In this document: one piece after another, positions 15,740 through 24,801 of the stretch
How the letters are laid out: the number at the start of each line of letters is the position of its first letter
Position numbering within the stretch: the stretch's first letter is position 1
Assembly: GCA_009797885.1 (NCBI GenBank)
Contig: WNKP01000021.1
Span: 1-35,584 of the forward strand
DNA: 35,584 nt
DNA from: Flavobacteriaceae bacterium GF1
GTDB lineage: Bacteria > Bacteroidota > Bacteroidia > Flavobacteriales > Flavobacteriaceae
Reading direction: 5' to 3'
Program-made: the position numbers and the translations under genes
Notes under the pieces: model-generated
What the model saw: the letters and a program-made list of their open reading frames with translations, nothing else
What the model was told of the DNA's origin: nothing
The model's database searches: none

Positions 15740-16720
15740 ATGACCATTACTGAGTTTACGGAGAAATCGGCAAGATTTCTTGAAAACGGGCAACCCTTTT
15801 TGTTCATCATCAACTTTGATAAGAGCAAGGTCCTCGCCTATTCCTTTGATGAGGCGTATGAAAATAATATTGTATTTGATATCAATGGAATATCCAACGT
15901 CCAAAACGGATACCAGGATAAAAAGGCTTCCTTTATTCCAACAATTGACGTAGAACCATTCCCGTTCAAATCCTATTTGGAAGGCTTTGAAAAAGTGGTT
16001 CAAAACCTAAAAGCGGGAAATAGCTTTTTGGTCAACCTTACCTTTCCCAGTAAAATCAGTTCCCCGTTGGATTTAAAATCCGTTTTTAGTAAGGCCCATG
16101 CTCCCTATAAACTGCTGTACAAGGACCAATTTGTTTGTTTCTCGCCGGAATGCTTCATCAAAATTAAGGACGGGCATATTTACTCCTATCCCATGAAGGG
16201 GACCATAGATGCATCATTGGAAGGTGCCGCCGATTTGCTTATGGACAATACCAAGGAACAGCAAGAGCACCATACCATTGTAGACCTTATACGGAATGAC
16301 CTTTCGATAGTCGCCAGGGATGTCCAGGTAACAAAATTTAGATATCTGGAAAAAATAAAAACTGCAAAGGGTGAAATTTTGCAAAGTAGTTCCGAAATTC
16401 GAGGGAAGTTGCGAAGGGACTGGAAAAAGGATTTTGGACTCCTTATGCTACGGATGTTGCCCGCCGGTTCCATAAGTGGTGCCCCAAAACCCAAAACCTT
16501 GGAAATCATTGACAAGGCGGAAAAATATGAACGCGGGTTTTATACCGGGGTATTTGGCATATTCGATGGTAAAACCATAGATAGTGGGGTGGCCATTCGA
16601 TTTATCGAGAAGGAAAATGAACAATTCTGGTACAAAAGTGGTGGGGGAATCACCCATCAAAGTAATGTGAAGGACGAATATATTGAACTCATCAACAAAA
16701 TATACATTCCCACTGTTTGA
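15740..16720 (+). CDS. pabB: Aminodeoxychorismate synthase component I (short form)
   Basis: 326 residues from ATG 15740; an earlier in-frame start at 15641 would overlap purA by about 90 bp and adds purA-like out-of-frame sequence, so it is rejected. The chorismate-binding domain fills nearly the whole protein: PMKGTIDAS at 152-160, HHTIVDLIRNDLSIVARDV, MLPAGSISGAPKPKTLEII and SGGGITHQS. The Lys of PMKGT (Lys153) corresponds to the active-site Lys that marks PabB, where anthranilate synthase has PIAGT. The protein lacks most of the N-terminal domain of the longer E. coli enzyme. It converts chorismate with ammonia or glutamine-derived ammonia to aminodeoxychorismate for p-aminobenzoate. The PabC-like gene overlaps its end by 38 nt. 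Confidence 0.93.
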   Translation: MTITEFTEKSARFLENGQPFLFIINFDKSKVLAYSFDEAYENNIVFDINGISNVQNGYQDKKASFIPTIDVEPFPFKSYLEGFEKVVQNLKAGNSFLVNLTFPSKISSPLDLKSVFSKAHAPYKLLYKDQFVCFSPECFIKIKDGHIYSYPMKGTIDASLEGAADLLMDNTKEQQEHHTIVDLIRNDLSIVARDVQVTKFRYLEKIKTAKGEILQSSSEIRGKLRRDWKKDFGLLMLRMLPAGSISGAPKPKTLEIIDKAEKYERGFYTGVFGIFDGKTIDSGVAIRFIEKENEQFWYKSGGGITHQSNVKDEYIELINKIYIPTV

Positions 16721-17303
16721 GAGTATTTGTGTATGGAACGGTGTTGTTCAAAATGCGGAATACCATTCCAAGCGCTTTAGGACGTCCTATCAAAAATTCT
16801 ATTGGGAAAAGCCCAGTTTTCATCTATTTGAAGAAATCAGTATCCCGCCGCAATACAGGAAAGGACGGGTAAAGCTGCGCATTGGCTATAACAAAAGTGA
16901 AAAAACATACTCCTTTGAACCCTACAAAAAAAGAAGTGTCCATAAGTTGAAACTTACTTTTGACGATATCCTTGACTACGACTTAAAATTTGAGGACAGA
17001 AGTCAATTAAATACCCTCTTTAAAAAAAGGGGCCACTGTGATGATATTCTGATCGTCAAAAACGGCTATATAACCGATAGTTCCTATGCCAATATTGTGT
17101 TCTTGGACAAAAACCATTGGTATACACCAACCACCTACCTCTTAAATGGCACCAAAAGGACTCAATTGTTGGAAATTGGGAAAGTGGAAGAAATTCTAAT
17201 TCCACTTAAGGACATCCATAGCTTCCAAGGATTTCAATTGATCAATGCCATGTTGGATTTTGAACCTGATTTCTTCCTGCCCATTCAAAATATAATGACG
17301 TAA
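16683..17303 (+). CDS. Class IV aminotransferase-fold protein, probable aminodeoxychorismate lyase (PabC-like)
   Basis: 206 residues from TTG at 16683; no ATG exists before the conserved PLFESICVWNG start of the family, so a TTG start inside pabB (38-nt overlap) is the simplest reading. Family landmarks: FESI…NG, EYHSKRF, the candidate PLP lysine Lys102 in DLKFEDRSQLN (aligned with KHLNR of E. coli PabC), and NGYITDSSYANIVF, where the usual Glu of TE..S.N is replaced by Asp. It would split aminodeoxychorismate into p-aminobenzoate and pyruvate. Overlap with pabB supports that role over a D-amino acid or branched-chain transaminase. It is shorter than E. coli PabC, and the N-terminal part is divergent. 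Confidence 0.82.
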   Translation: MNSSTKYTFPLFESICVWNGVVQNAEYHSKRFRTSYQKFYWEKPSFHLFEEISIPPQYRKGRVKLRIGYNKSEKTYSFEPYKKRSVHKLKLTFDDILDYDLKFEDRSQLNTLFKKRGHCDDILIVKNGYITDSSYANIVFLDKNHWYTPTTYLLNGTKRTQLLEIGKVEEILIPLKDIHSFQGFQLINAMLDFEPDFFLPIQNIMT

Positions 17304-17375
17304 ATACCTTGTTGGTCGATAGGAGTTAAAAGCCTACAAATTTGTACCTTAGGGACGAGCCTATCAGTTTAAATC

Positions 17376-18341
17376 ATGCATTTTCAAAGCCACTACCTAA
17401 AAATCGCAGCAGGATGTATTGGGTTGGCATTGGTGTTATCGTGCCAACAAACCCCCAAAGAAAGTAAAGCTTCAGAGGAAAATAAGAGGCCAATAGAAGC
17501 GATAACCCTTTTGGGCGATACCCTTTTCACCCCCCCAATGAAAAGGGGCAAGGCAAAAAGCAAGTATGATGAGGCCCATAAAAACTATATGAAGCATCCT
17601 GACAGTGCAGAGGTATTGATTTGGTATGGAAGGCGAACGGCATATCTGGGTCATTTTCAAAAGGCAATTTCCATTTATACCGAGGGAATTCAAAAATTCC
17701 CTGAAGATCCAAGAATGTACCGTCATCGAGGTCATCGTTACATTTCCACCAGGCAATACGATAAGGCCATTGCGGATTTGAAAAAAGCCACGGTTCTCAT
17801 TGGAAATGAACCGGATCAAGTGGAGCTCGATGGCCTCCCCAACGCACGGAACATTCCGATTAGCACACTTCATGGGAACATTTGGTATCACTTGGGGCTC
17901 GCCCATTACCTTAAAGGGGATATGGAAAATGCCCTTTATGCTTATCTACAAAGGGAGGGAACAAACAAATACGATGATAACCTGGTTTCAGGTGGTCATT
18001 GGTTGTTCATGATATTAAAACGCATGGGACAAGATGACGAGGCCCTTTCGGAAATCTCCGGAGTAACTAAAAATATGGACATTATTGAGAATACCCGATA
18101 TCATGATATGTGCCTTTTTTACAAAGGTTTGCTGGAGGAAAATCAGTTAAAAATGATTGGGGACGGTTCTTCATCAGACGACGTGTACTTTTACGGACTT
18201 GGCAATTGGAATCTGTATCAGACTAAAGATACCACAAAAGCCAAACGCCTGTACAAAAGGCTTTTGGACAATGGCAACCCCTACTCTTTTGCTTACTTGG
18301 CGGCAGAAGCGGATTGGAAAAGGCTTTTTAATCCAATGTAG
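17376..18341 (+). CDS. TPR-containing lipoprotein
   Basis: 321 residues. Lipoprotein signal peptide ending in LALVLSC (Cys23), a Lys/Glu-rich linker, then tetratricopeptide repeats from about 70 to 240: EVLIWYGRRTAYLGHFQKAISIYTEGIQKFP, MYRHRGHRYISTRQYDKAIADLKKAT, IWYHLGLAHYLKGDMENALYAY. TPRs are protein-binding scaffolds; no catalytic motif is seen. It is expected at the outer or inner membrane facing the periplasm. It lies 72 bp after the PabC-like gene and 67 bp before the OstA-like gene, and is probably its own unit. Partner unknown. Confidence 0.88.
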   Translation: MHFQSHYLKIAAGCIGLALVLSCQQTPKESKASEENKRPIEAITLLGDTLFTPPMKRGKAKSKYDEAHKNYMKHPDSAEVLIWYGRRTAYLGHFQKAISIYTEGIQKFPEDPRMYRHRGHRYISTRQYDKAIADLKKATVLIGNEPDQVELDGLPNARNIPISTLHGNIWYHLGLAHYLKGDMENALYAYLQREGTNKYDDNLVSGGHWLFMILKRMGQDDEALSEISGVTKNMDIIENTRYHDMCLFYKGLLEENQLKMIGDGSSSDDVYFYGLGNWNLYQTKDTTKAKRLYKRLLDNGNPYSFAYLAAEADWKRLFNPM

Positions 18342-18389
18342 AAACCCTAAACCTTTCTAAATCCACTCTTCTACGTTACGTAAAAACCC

Positions 18390-18397
18390 TACTTTTG
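18390..18397 (+). promoter_or_regulatory. Candidate -7 element just before the OstA-like gene
   Basis: TACTTTTG fits TAnnTTTG exactly. Transcription would begin a few bases before the TTG start at 18409, an almost leaderless message. No -33 TTG is found at the right distance, so this could be chance. Confidence 0.3.
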
Positions 18398-18408
18398 GCC
18401 AAAATTGT

Positions 18409-20094
18409 TTGGGTTTGAGAAGACTGGCGTTCTTAATTTTCACCTTTTCTTTTTTAGCAGTACTTGGCCAAGAACCTGAAGGAAGACAGATAAATATTGT
18501 CTATGGGGCCAATTTTACCAAAGACGAAGCTCAGTTCCCGGGGGCGTCAATATTCAGTAAGGATAATGAACGGCAAGTACAATTTGAACATCAAGGAGCG
18601 GACCTTTGGTGCGATGTGGCCATCTTCTACGCCCAGGAGAACAAATTAAAGGCCATTGGCAATGTTCGGCTACAACAAGGGGATTCCATTGAAATGAACA
18701 GTGGCAAACTGGATTATGACGGAAATATAAAACTGGCCAGGGCCTGGGAAAATGTGGACCTTACGGACAGTCAAATGAAATTGACCACGGACACCCTATA
18801 TTTTGATAGGGAAAAACAGCTTTCGTACTATAATTCGGGAGGGAAAGTGGTGGACTCCGTCAACACCTTGACGAGCATTATCGGCACCTATTTCATGGAA
18901 ATCAAAAAGGTACAGTTCCAGGACAGTGTCCATATCGATAATCCGGACTATATCATTGACTCAGAACAATTGCACTATTACAGGCAATCCAAGAATGCCT
19001 ACATGTATGGTCCCTCGACCATTGTGGGCGAGGAATATACCATTTATTGTGAGCGGGGTTTTTACGACACCAAGATTGAACAGGGTTATGGTGTAAAAAA
19101 CACCAAAATCAACTATAGCAATCGCATAATTGAAGGCGATAGCGTGTATTTTGATAAGCTTTCGTCCTTTGCCTCCGCAACCAATAACATCCGGGTAACG
19201 GACACCATAAATGATGGGGTCATACGAGCACATTACGCCGAAGTTTTTAAAGATAGGGACTCTGTTTTTGCCACCAAAAGGGCCGTCGCCGTAAATTTGG
19301 TACAACAAGATTCACTTTACATACACGGGGACACCTTAATGGTAACCGGGCCCCCTGAGGACCGAAGGTTAAGGGCATTCAGAAATGCCAAATTTTTCAA
19401 GACCGATTTGAGCGGAAAGTGTGATTCAATTCATTCCTCGGAGCGGACCGGGATAACCAAACTGGTCACCAATCCCATTCTTTGGAATATGGACAATCAA
19501 ATGACCGGGGACAGTATCCATTTGATCAGTGATTTGGAAACCGAAAAACTGGACTCCCTGCGTGTCATCGATAATGCATTCATTATTGCTTTTGATACCA
19601 TTGGAAAACAAGGATACAATCAGGCCAAGGGGAAGGATCTATTTGGTAAGTTTATTGAAAATGAACTAAAAATAGTGGACCTGATAAAGAACACCGAAGT
19701 CATCTATTATCTGTACAACGATGATAATGAACTCATTGGAATCGACAAAACCATTTGCAGTAAAATACGACTGGAAATGGCCAATAATGATATTGAGGAC
19801 ATTACATTCTTTATAGACCCAGAGGGCGATATTTATCCAGAGGAGGATTGGCCCTTTGATACCAAAAGGCTAAAGGGATTTATTTGGAGGGGCGATGAAC
19901 AACTTAGGAACAAGGATGATATTTTTGATGAAGACGACAATAACATTGAACTGATTAGCATTAGGGGCATTGATGCACCCATTGATATTGATGCCGAAGA
20001 AGAGGAGCGCAGTGGTGGTGGAAGTCCACAACCCAAACTTAAACGGGCAAACAAGGAAGCGACAAAACCAAAAAAAATAGTTCAGGAAAAGTAG
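18409..20094 (+). CDS. OstA/LptA-like periplasmic protein (LPS transport-type beta-jellyroll)
   Basis: 561 residues. The frame has a stop at 18358-18360 and no ATG or GTG before the signal peptide, so TTG at 18409 (or 18415) is the start. Residues 1-21 are a signal peptide ending near AVLGQ. Repeating short beta motifs follow, as in OstA: GADLWCDVAIFYAQENKLKA, IGNVRLQQGDSIEMNSGKLDYD, TDTLYFDREKQLSYYNSGGKV, DSEQLHYYRQSKNAYMYGPST, KINYSNRIIEGDSVYFDKLSS. LptA and the N-terminus of LptD carry lipopolysaccharide across the periplasm through such repeats; this long form is typical of Bacteroidota and may bridge the periplasm. The C-terminus (about 500-561) is acidic then Lys-rich (RANKEATKPKK), with low complexity. 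Confidence 0.88.
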   Translation: MGLRRLAFLIFTFSFLAVLGQEPEGRQINIVYGANFTKDEAQFPGASIFSKDNERQVQFEHQGADLWCDVAIFYAQENKLKAIGNVRLQQGDSIEMNSGKLDYDGNIKLARAWENVDLTDSQMKLTTDTLYFDREKQLSYYNSGGKVVDSVNTLTSIIGTYFMEIKKVQFQDSVHIDNPDYIIDSEQLHYYRQSKNAYMYGPSTIVGEEYTIYCERGFYDTKIEQGYGVKNTKINYSNRIIEGDSVYFDKLSSFASATNNIRVTDTINDGVIRAHYAEVFKDRDSVFATKRAVAVNLVQQDSLYIHGDTLMVTGPPEDRRLRAFRNAKFFKTDLSGKCDSIHSSERTGITKLVTNPILWNMDNQMTGDSIHLISDLETEKLDSLRVIDNAFIIAFDTIGKQGYNQAKGKDLFGKFIENELKIVDLIKNTEVIYYLYNDDNELIGIDKTICSKIRLEMANNDIEDITFFIDPEGDIYPEEDWPFDTKRLKGFIWRGDEQLRNKDDIFDEDDNNIELISIRGIDAPIDIDAEEEERSGGGSPQPKLKRANKEATKPKKIVQEK

Positions 20095-20149
20095 GAACAT
20101 AATCGCCCTATACTTCCTACCTTCCCTTCCAGAACCTTCAATACACTGA

Positions 20150-21334
20150 ATGGAAAACGCAGAGCAAGACTTCTTAAAATACCAGGCCCAAACCACTTCA
20201 CACCCTTTGGCCATGGAGGTATCCCATGCATCTGGCAGCTATATTTACGATACCCAAGGGGGTGCCCATTTGGATTTTGTGGCCGGAGTATCCGCCTGCA
20301 GTTTGGGACATTGCCATCCCAAAGTCATCAGTGCCATTGAGGAACAGTCCAAACAGTACATGCATGTCATGGTCTACGGGGAATACATACAAGGGCCGGC
20401 TGTGGCTTACGCCAAGCTACTCTCAACTTTATTACCAAAACCATTGGAGACCACTTACCTGGTCAATTCGGGTACGGAAGCTATTGAAGGTGCCTTAAAA
20501 TTGGCACGAAGGGTTACCGGTCGGTCCCAGATCATAGCGGCACATCATGCTTACCATGGAAATACGATGGGTAGTTTGAGTGTTATGGGATTTGAGGAAC
20601 GTAAAAGCGCCTTTAGACCATTGATCCCGGATGTCAGGTTCATTCAATTTAATGATGGGGATCAATTGGCACATATTACCCAGAAGACCGCCGCAGTAAT
20701 CTTGGAAACCATCCAGGGAGGCGCTGGATTTATACTTCCCCAAAATGGGTATTTAAAAAAAGTGAAGAAACGATGTGATGAAGTAGGGGCACTTTTAATT
20801 CTGGATGAAATACAACCCGGCTTTGGTAGGACGGGAAAACTTTTCGCCTTTGAGCACTATGGGGCCATACCTGACATTCTGGTCATTGGCAAGGGAATGG
20901 CTTCAGGATTGCCATGTGGTGCATTTGTGGCGGCGCACCACCATATGGCCATGCTCAAAGAACATCCTAAACTCGGACATATAACGACTTTTGGGGGTAA
21001 TCCTGTCATTGCTGCTGCCAGTTTGGCCACCTTAAAGGAATTGACTGAAAGTCAACTTATTCCGTCCACATTGGCCAAGGAAAACCTTTTTCGGTCACTT
21101 TTGGTACATCCTTTGATTAAAGAAATACGGGGTAAGGGATTGATGCTTGCCTTGATTTTTGATGATGCGAAAATCGCCAACGAACTTGTGCTTACGGCGG
21201 CCAGGGAACACTTGATTTTGTTCTGGCTTTTGTTTGAACCAAGGGCGGTAAGGATTTCACCACCATTGACCATTTCTGAAAGTGAAATCGAACAGGGGTG
21301 TAAAAAAATCATCAAAATCTTAAATGAAATGTAA
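20150..21334 (+). CDS. Class III aminotransferase (acetylornithine/ornithine/4-aminobutyrate type)
   Basis: 394 residues. PLP-fold markers: YLVNSGTEAIEGALKLAR, AAHHAYHGNTMGSLSVMG, ILDEIQPGFGRTG with Asp219 contacting the pyridine nitrogen, and IGKGMASGLPCGAF with the Schiff-base Lys248. HITTFGGNPVIAAASLATL completes the set. The pattern DEIQPGFGRTG, with Pro where most members have Thr, is a Bacteroidota variant. The exact amino donor is not determinable; no arg, pro or gab genes flank it. It starts 55 bp after the OstA-like gene with no clear promoter between, so it may be read with it. Confidence 0.92.
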   Translation: MENAEQDFLKYQAQTTSHPLAMEVSHASGSYIYDTQGGAHLDFVAGVSACSLGHCHPKVISAIEEQSKQYMHVMVYGEYIQGPAVAYAKLLSTLLPKPLETTYLVNSGTEAIEGALKLARRVTGRSQIIAAHHAYHGNTMGSLSVMGFEERKSAFRPLIPDVRFIQFNDGDQLAHITQKTAAVILETIQGGAGFILPQNGYLKKVKKRCDEVGALLILDEIQPGFGRTGKLFAFEHYGAIPDILVIGKGMASGLPCGAFVAAHHHMAMLKEHPKLGHITTFGGNPVIAAASLATLKELTESQLIPSTLAKENLFRSLLVHPLIKEIRGKGLMLALIFDDAKIANELVLTAAREHLILFWLLFEPRAVRISPPLTISESEIEQGCKKIIKILNEM

Positions 21335-21435
21335 CGACTGTTAACTACTTTGTTGATAACAAACCCAAATCCTGGACTGAATTCAGCTCATTTTACGGCT
21401 AATTTTAAGTCCATAGTAAAACCAAACCTGTTTCT

Positions 21436-22836
21436 ATGGCGTTAGACCCTAGCGAAAACCCTGATAAATCCATACTCAAATTCGAATCAATGCTTAAGAC
21501 GGATGACGTCTATTTTTTTGATGCGGAGGATTTTGAGGAGATTATCCATTACTATTTGAACCAAGGAAAAGTTGGCCTTGGAAAGAAAGCCATACAAATT
21601 GGTTTGCAACAGCATCCGCATTCCGCTGAATTGAAGTTGCTGAAGGTTGAGGTCCTGGTTTTTGAAGACCAATTTCAAAAAGCAGAAGGTATCCTTGACC
21701 AATTACAGGAGGTGGATGCCGCTAACGAGGAAATCTACATTCAAAGGGCCAATATCCTGTCCAAGCAGGATAATCACCAAGGGGCCATACAAATGCTTTT
21801 GGAGGCACTACACATGGCAAGTGATAGTTTTGATATCTATTCCCTCTTGGGAATGGAGCATCTCTTCCTGGAAAATTATGAAGAGGCCAAGCAATGTTTT
21901 ATGAAGTGTGTGGAATATGATGAGACGGATTATTCCTCCCTCTATAATGTAGTGTATTGTTTCGAGTTTTTAGAGGATTTTGAAGGGGCCATCCATTACC
22001 TAAATGATTACTTGGAACGCAATCCCTACTGCGAAGTGGCCTGGCACCAGTTGGGGAAAATGTATTGTTCCAAAGAAATGTACCAAGAAGCCCTCACCGC
22101 CTTTGATTTTGCCATAATCTCGGATGATTCCTTCTTAGGGGCCTATTTTGAAAAGGGAAGGGTATTGGAAAATTTGGGCAAGCATAACGAGGCCATTGAA
22201 TGTTATGAGACCACCATTTCCATGGACGACCCCACTTCCCACGCCTACTTAAGAATTGGAAAATGTCATGAAAAATTGGGCAATGACGAATTGGCCAAGT
22301 ACTATTATTACAATACCGTACACGAGGATCCCCTATTGGACAAAGGTTGGCTAGCCATAACCGAGTACTACTTTAGGCTGAAGGACTATAAAAAAGCACT
22401 GAACTACATCAATAAAGCCATTAATATTGATGGCGAAAATCCGATGTATTGGAAAAAAAATGCGGAAATCTTTGGTATCCTGGAAAACTATGATGAGGCG
22501 GATTTTGCATATAAGCAGGCCGTGGAATTAGGGAATTATGAATTGGATACCTGGAAAAACTGGGCGGCCATCCTTATTAAGTTGAAGGATTATGAATCCG
22601 CCTTGCAAGTTGTGCTCCAAGGTCTTGAATTTTATCCCGAAGATGCGGAACTCAACTACCAACTCCCAGGGCTATACCTTAAAACCGAAAATACCCTACT
22701 GGCCAAGAAAAAATTAGGTCTTGCTTTACAACTAAACCCAGAAAAATCTGTTTTATTTTTGCAACTGTACCCCGAATTCGAAAAAATAAAATGGGTACAG
22801 GAAAGCATAAAAACCAACAAAAAAGCATCTACCTAA
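21436..22836 (+). CDS. Cytosolic tetratricopeptide-repeat protein
   Basis: 466 residues with no signal peptide and repeats over almost the whole length, for example EEIYIQRANILSKQDNHQGA, YSLLGMEHLFLENYEEAKQC, VAWHQLGKMYCSKEMYQEAL, AYLRIGKCHEKLGNDELAKY and MYWKKNAEIFGILENYDEAD. At least ten helical pairs can be counted. The charge is strongly negative. The gene begins the closely spaced run TPR-DUF368-DUF368-aroE (21 bp, 15 bp, then a 23-nt overlap), which suggests a link with the DUF368 transporters, perhaps as an assembly or regulatory partner. No enzymatic motif is visible. Confidence 0.88.
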   Translation: MALDPSENPDKSILKFESMLKTDDVYFFDAEDFEEIIHYYLNQGKVGLGKKAIQIGLQQHPHSAELKLLKVEVLVFEDQFQKAEGILDQLQEVDAANEEIYIQRANILSKQDNHQGAIQMLLEALHMASDSFDIYSLLGMEHLFLENYEEAKQCFMKCVEYDETDYSSLYNVVYCFEFLEDFEGAIHYLNDYLERNPYCEVAWHQLGKMYCSKEMYQEALTAFDFAIISDDSFLGAYFEKGRVLENLGKHNEAIECYETTISMDDPTSHAYLRIGKCHEKLGNDELAKYYYYNTVHEDPLLDKGWLAITEYYFRLKDYKKALNYINKAINIDGENPMYWKKNAEIFGILENYDEADFAYKQAVELGNYELDTWKNWAAILIKLKDYESALQVVLQGLEFYPEDAELNYQLPGLYLKTENTLLAKKKLGLALQLNPEKSVLFLQLYPEFEKIKWVQESIKTNKKAST

Positions 22837-22857
22837 CCATTCCCTAATTCTTGATGT

Positions 22858-23772
22858 ATGGCCCGTAAGCTAGTTGACTATACCATAGTTACCCTTAAGG
22901 GTATGGCCATGGGGGCCGCAGATGTGGTTCCTGGGGTTTCCGGGGGAACAATCGCTTTTATCTCGGGAATCTATGAAGAACTTATTACCTCCATAAACAA
23001 TATCAAACCTTCTTTGATAACCGTTTGGCGAAAAGAAGGTTTCGGTACGCTTTGGAAGCAGCTTAACGGCAATTTTTTGGCAGCTTTGTTTCTGGGCATT
23101 TTTATAAGCGTATTGAGTTTGGCCAAATTTCTTAGCTGGTTATTGGAGAATGAACCGGTCCTACTTTGGTCGTTTTTCTTTGGTTTGGTTCTGGCCAGTA
23201 TCTTTTTGGTGGGAAAGGAAATCAAAAAATGGACCATTGCCACCCTATTGATTGGAATAATAGGTGCCGGCATTGCTTATTTTATTACCACATTGCCTCC
23301 AAGTGAAAATGTGGATAGCCTTCCCTACCTATTTCTTTCCGGGGCGTTGGCCGTCTGTGCCATGATTCTCCCGGGTATCTCCGGTGCCTTTATCCTTGTC
23401 CTTTTGGGAAGCTATAAAACCATTTTGGACGCCGTCCACGAACGGGATTTCTTACTGGTGGGTACCGTTGCCGTTGGCGCCATCTTTGGACTATTGAGCT
23501 TTGCAAAGCTGCTTAAATGGATGTTCAAAAACTATCATAATGCCACCTTGGCCCTACTCACTGGCTTTATTATAGGTTCCCTAAACAAAATCTGGCCTTG
23601 GAAAAAGGTCTTGGAAACCCGGGTATTCGATGGAAAATCCATAGATGTCGATTTTCAGAACGTACTTCCAAATCAGTTTGATGGTGACCCGCAGCTATTT
23701 GCATCAATTGGCCTAGCCATAGCGGGATTTTCACTTATTTTTATACTCGAAAGACTGGCCTCCAAGAAATAG
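22858..23772 (+). CDS. DUF368 membrane protein, candidate polyprenyl-phosphate transporter (PopT-like)
   Basis: 304 residues with about eight hydrophobic helices. It has the two family motifs in inverted-repeat style: GAADVVPGVSGGTIAFISG at 19-37 (Asp22, Thr31) and ILPGISGAFILVLLGSYKTI near 172-191. DUF368 proteins (PopT) have been reported as recycling undecaprenyl phosphate across the inner membrane, alongside DedA-type UptA proteins. That would return the lipid carrier for peptidoglycan and other envelope polymers. Adjacent to a second DUF368 gene and aroE in one likely operon. The family assignment is firm; the transport role here is by homology. Confidence 0.92.
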   Translation: MARKLVDYTIVTLKGMAMGAADVVPGVSGGTIAFISGIYEELITSINNIKPSLITVWRKEGFGTLWKQLNGNFLAALFLGIFISVLSLAKFLSWLLENEPVLLWSFFFGLVLASIFLVGKEIKKWTIATLLIGIIGAGIAYFITTLPPSENVDSLPYLFLSGALAVCAMILPGISGAFILVLLGSYKTILDAVHERDFLLVGTVAVGAIFGLLSFAKLLKWMFKNYHNATLALLTGFIIGSLNKIWPWKKVLETRVFDGKSIDVDFQNVLPNQFDGDPQLFASIGLAIAGFSLIFILERLASKK

Positions 23773-23787
23773 GCCGTACTTTTTTCT

Positions 23788-24801
23788 ATGCGCAAACCAA
23801 GAACGTTATGGGACAAGGTATATCTTGTCATTAAGGGACTTTTTATGGGAGCGGCCAATAAGGTTCCGGGGGTCTCTGGGGGAATTGTAGCCTTTGTCTG
23901 GGGGTTCTATGAAGAATTTATCTATTCTTTACAGAAGGTAAACCTAAAAGCACTGAAGTTACTTTTTAATGGGAGGTTCAAAGCGTTTTACCAATACACC
24001 AACGCCACATTTTTAATCCTGTTGATCGCTGGAATGTTGATCAGCTACTTTAGTGTTTCCAGGCTGTTGGACTTTTTTCTAGAAAAAAAGGAACTCTATG
24101 TTTGGGCCGCTTTTTTTGGAATGATCATTGGTTCCATTTACTACATTTCAAAAGACTTTAAAGGGTGGAACAAAAAGACCGTTGGTTCGGGCTTAATTGG
24201 ACTCATTGTTGGGATTTCCATCAGCTTCTTAAGTCCGGCAACGGAAAACGATAACCTGATCTTCATTTTTTTCTGTGGTATCATTAGTGTTTCCGGAATG
24301 ACCTTACCAGGGCTTTCAGGTTCCTTTATTCTGATTCTGTTTGGAAACTATGTACTGTTGTTGGTGGATTCCGTCAACAGCTTGTACGACACTTTCTCTG
24401 AGGTTTTTAATGGGGATTTTAGTTTTTTAAAGAACCAGGAACGTTTGAACACCCTAAAGATACTCGCCGTGTTTACATTGGGTTCTGCAACAGGTTTGGT
24501 CACTTTATCCCATTTTTTAGGGTATTTGCTAAAGCATCATAAAAAAGTGACCACCGCTATAATCATTGGTTTTATTACGGGTTCCCTGGGTGTTCTCTGG
24601 CCATGGAAAAAGACCATTTTTAAAACGGATACTTTCGGAACCATCCTGCTGGATTCCAATAAGGACCCTATCATTTTGAACTATGAACGCTATTGGCCCA
24701 ATATTTCGGATATGGACACGTGGGGCGCAATATTTTTTATATTCTTTGGCATTTTTATATTATTGAGCTTGGATTGGTATGGGAGAAACCGAAAAACATA
24801 A
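23788..24801 (+). CDS. Second DUF368 membrane protein (diverged paralog)
   Basis: 337 residues, 15 bp after the first copy. It keeps the fold and the motif cores VPGVSGG (27-33) and TLPGLSGSFILILFGNYVLL, but the conserved Asp and Thr of the first motif are replaced: GAANKVPGVSGGIVAF has Asn24 and Ile33 where the upstream paralog has Asp and Thr. It also has a longer C-terminal helix region. A specialised substrate, a regulatory partner, or a heteromer with the first copy are possible. The stop overlaps the aroE start by 23 nt. Family certain, function inferred. Confidence 0.92.
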   Translation: MRKPRTLWDKVYLVIKGLFMGAANKVPGVSGGIVAFVWGFYEEFIYSLQKVNLKALKLLFNGRFKAFYQYTNATFLILLIAGMLISYFSVSRLLDFFLEKKELYVWAAFFGMIIGSIYYISKDFKGWNKKTVGSGLIGLIVGISISFLSPATENDNLIFIFFCGIISVSGMTLPGLSGSFILILFGNYVLLLVDSVNSLYDTFSEVFNGDFSFLKNQERLNTLKILAVFTLGSATGLVTLSHFLGYLLKHHKKVTTAIIIGFITGSLGVLWPWKKTIFKTDTFGTILLDSNKDPIILNYERYWPNISDMDTWGAIFFIFFGIFILLSLDWYGRNRKT

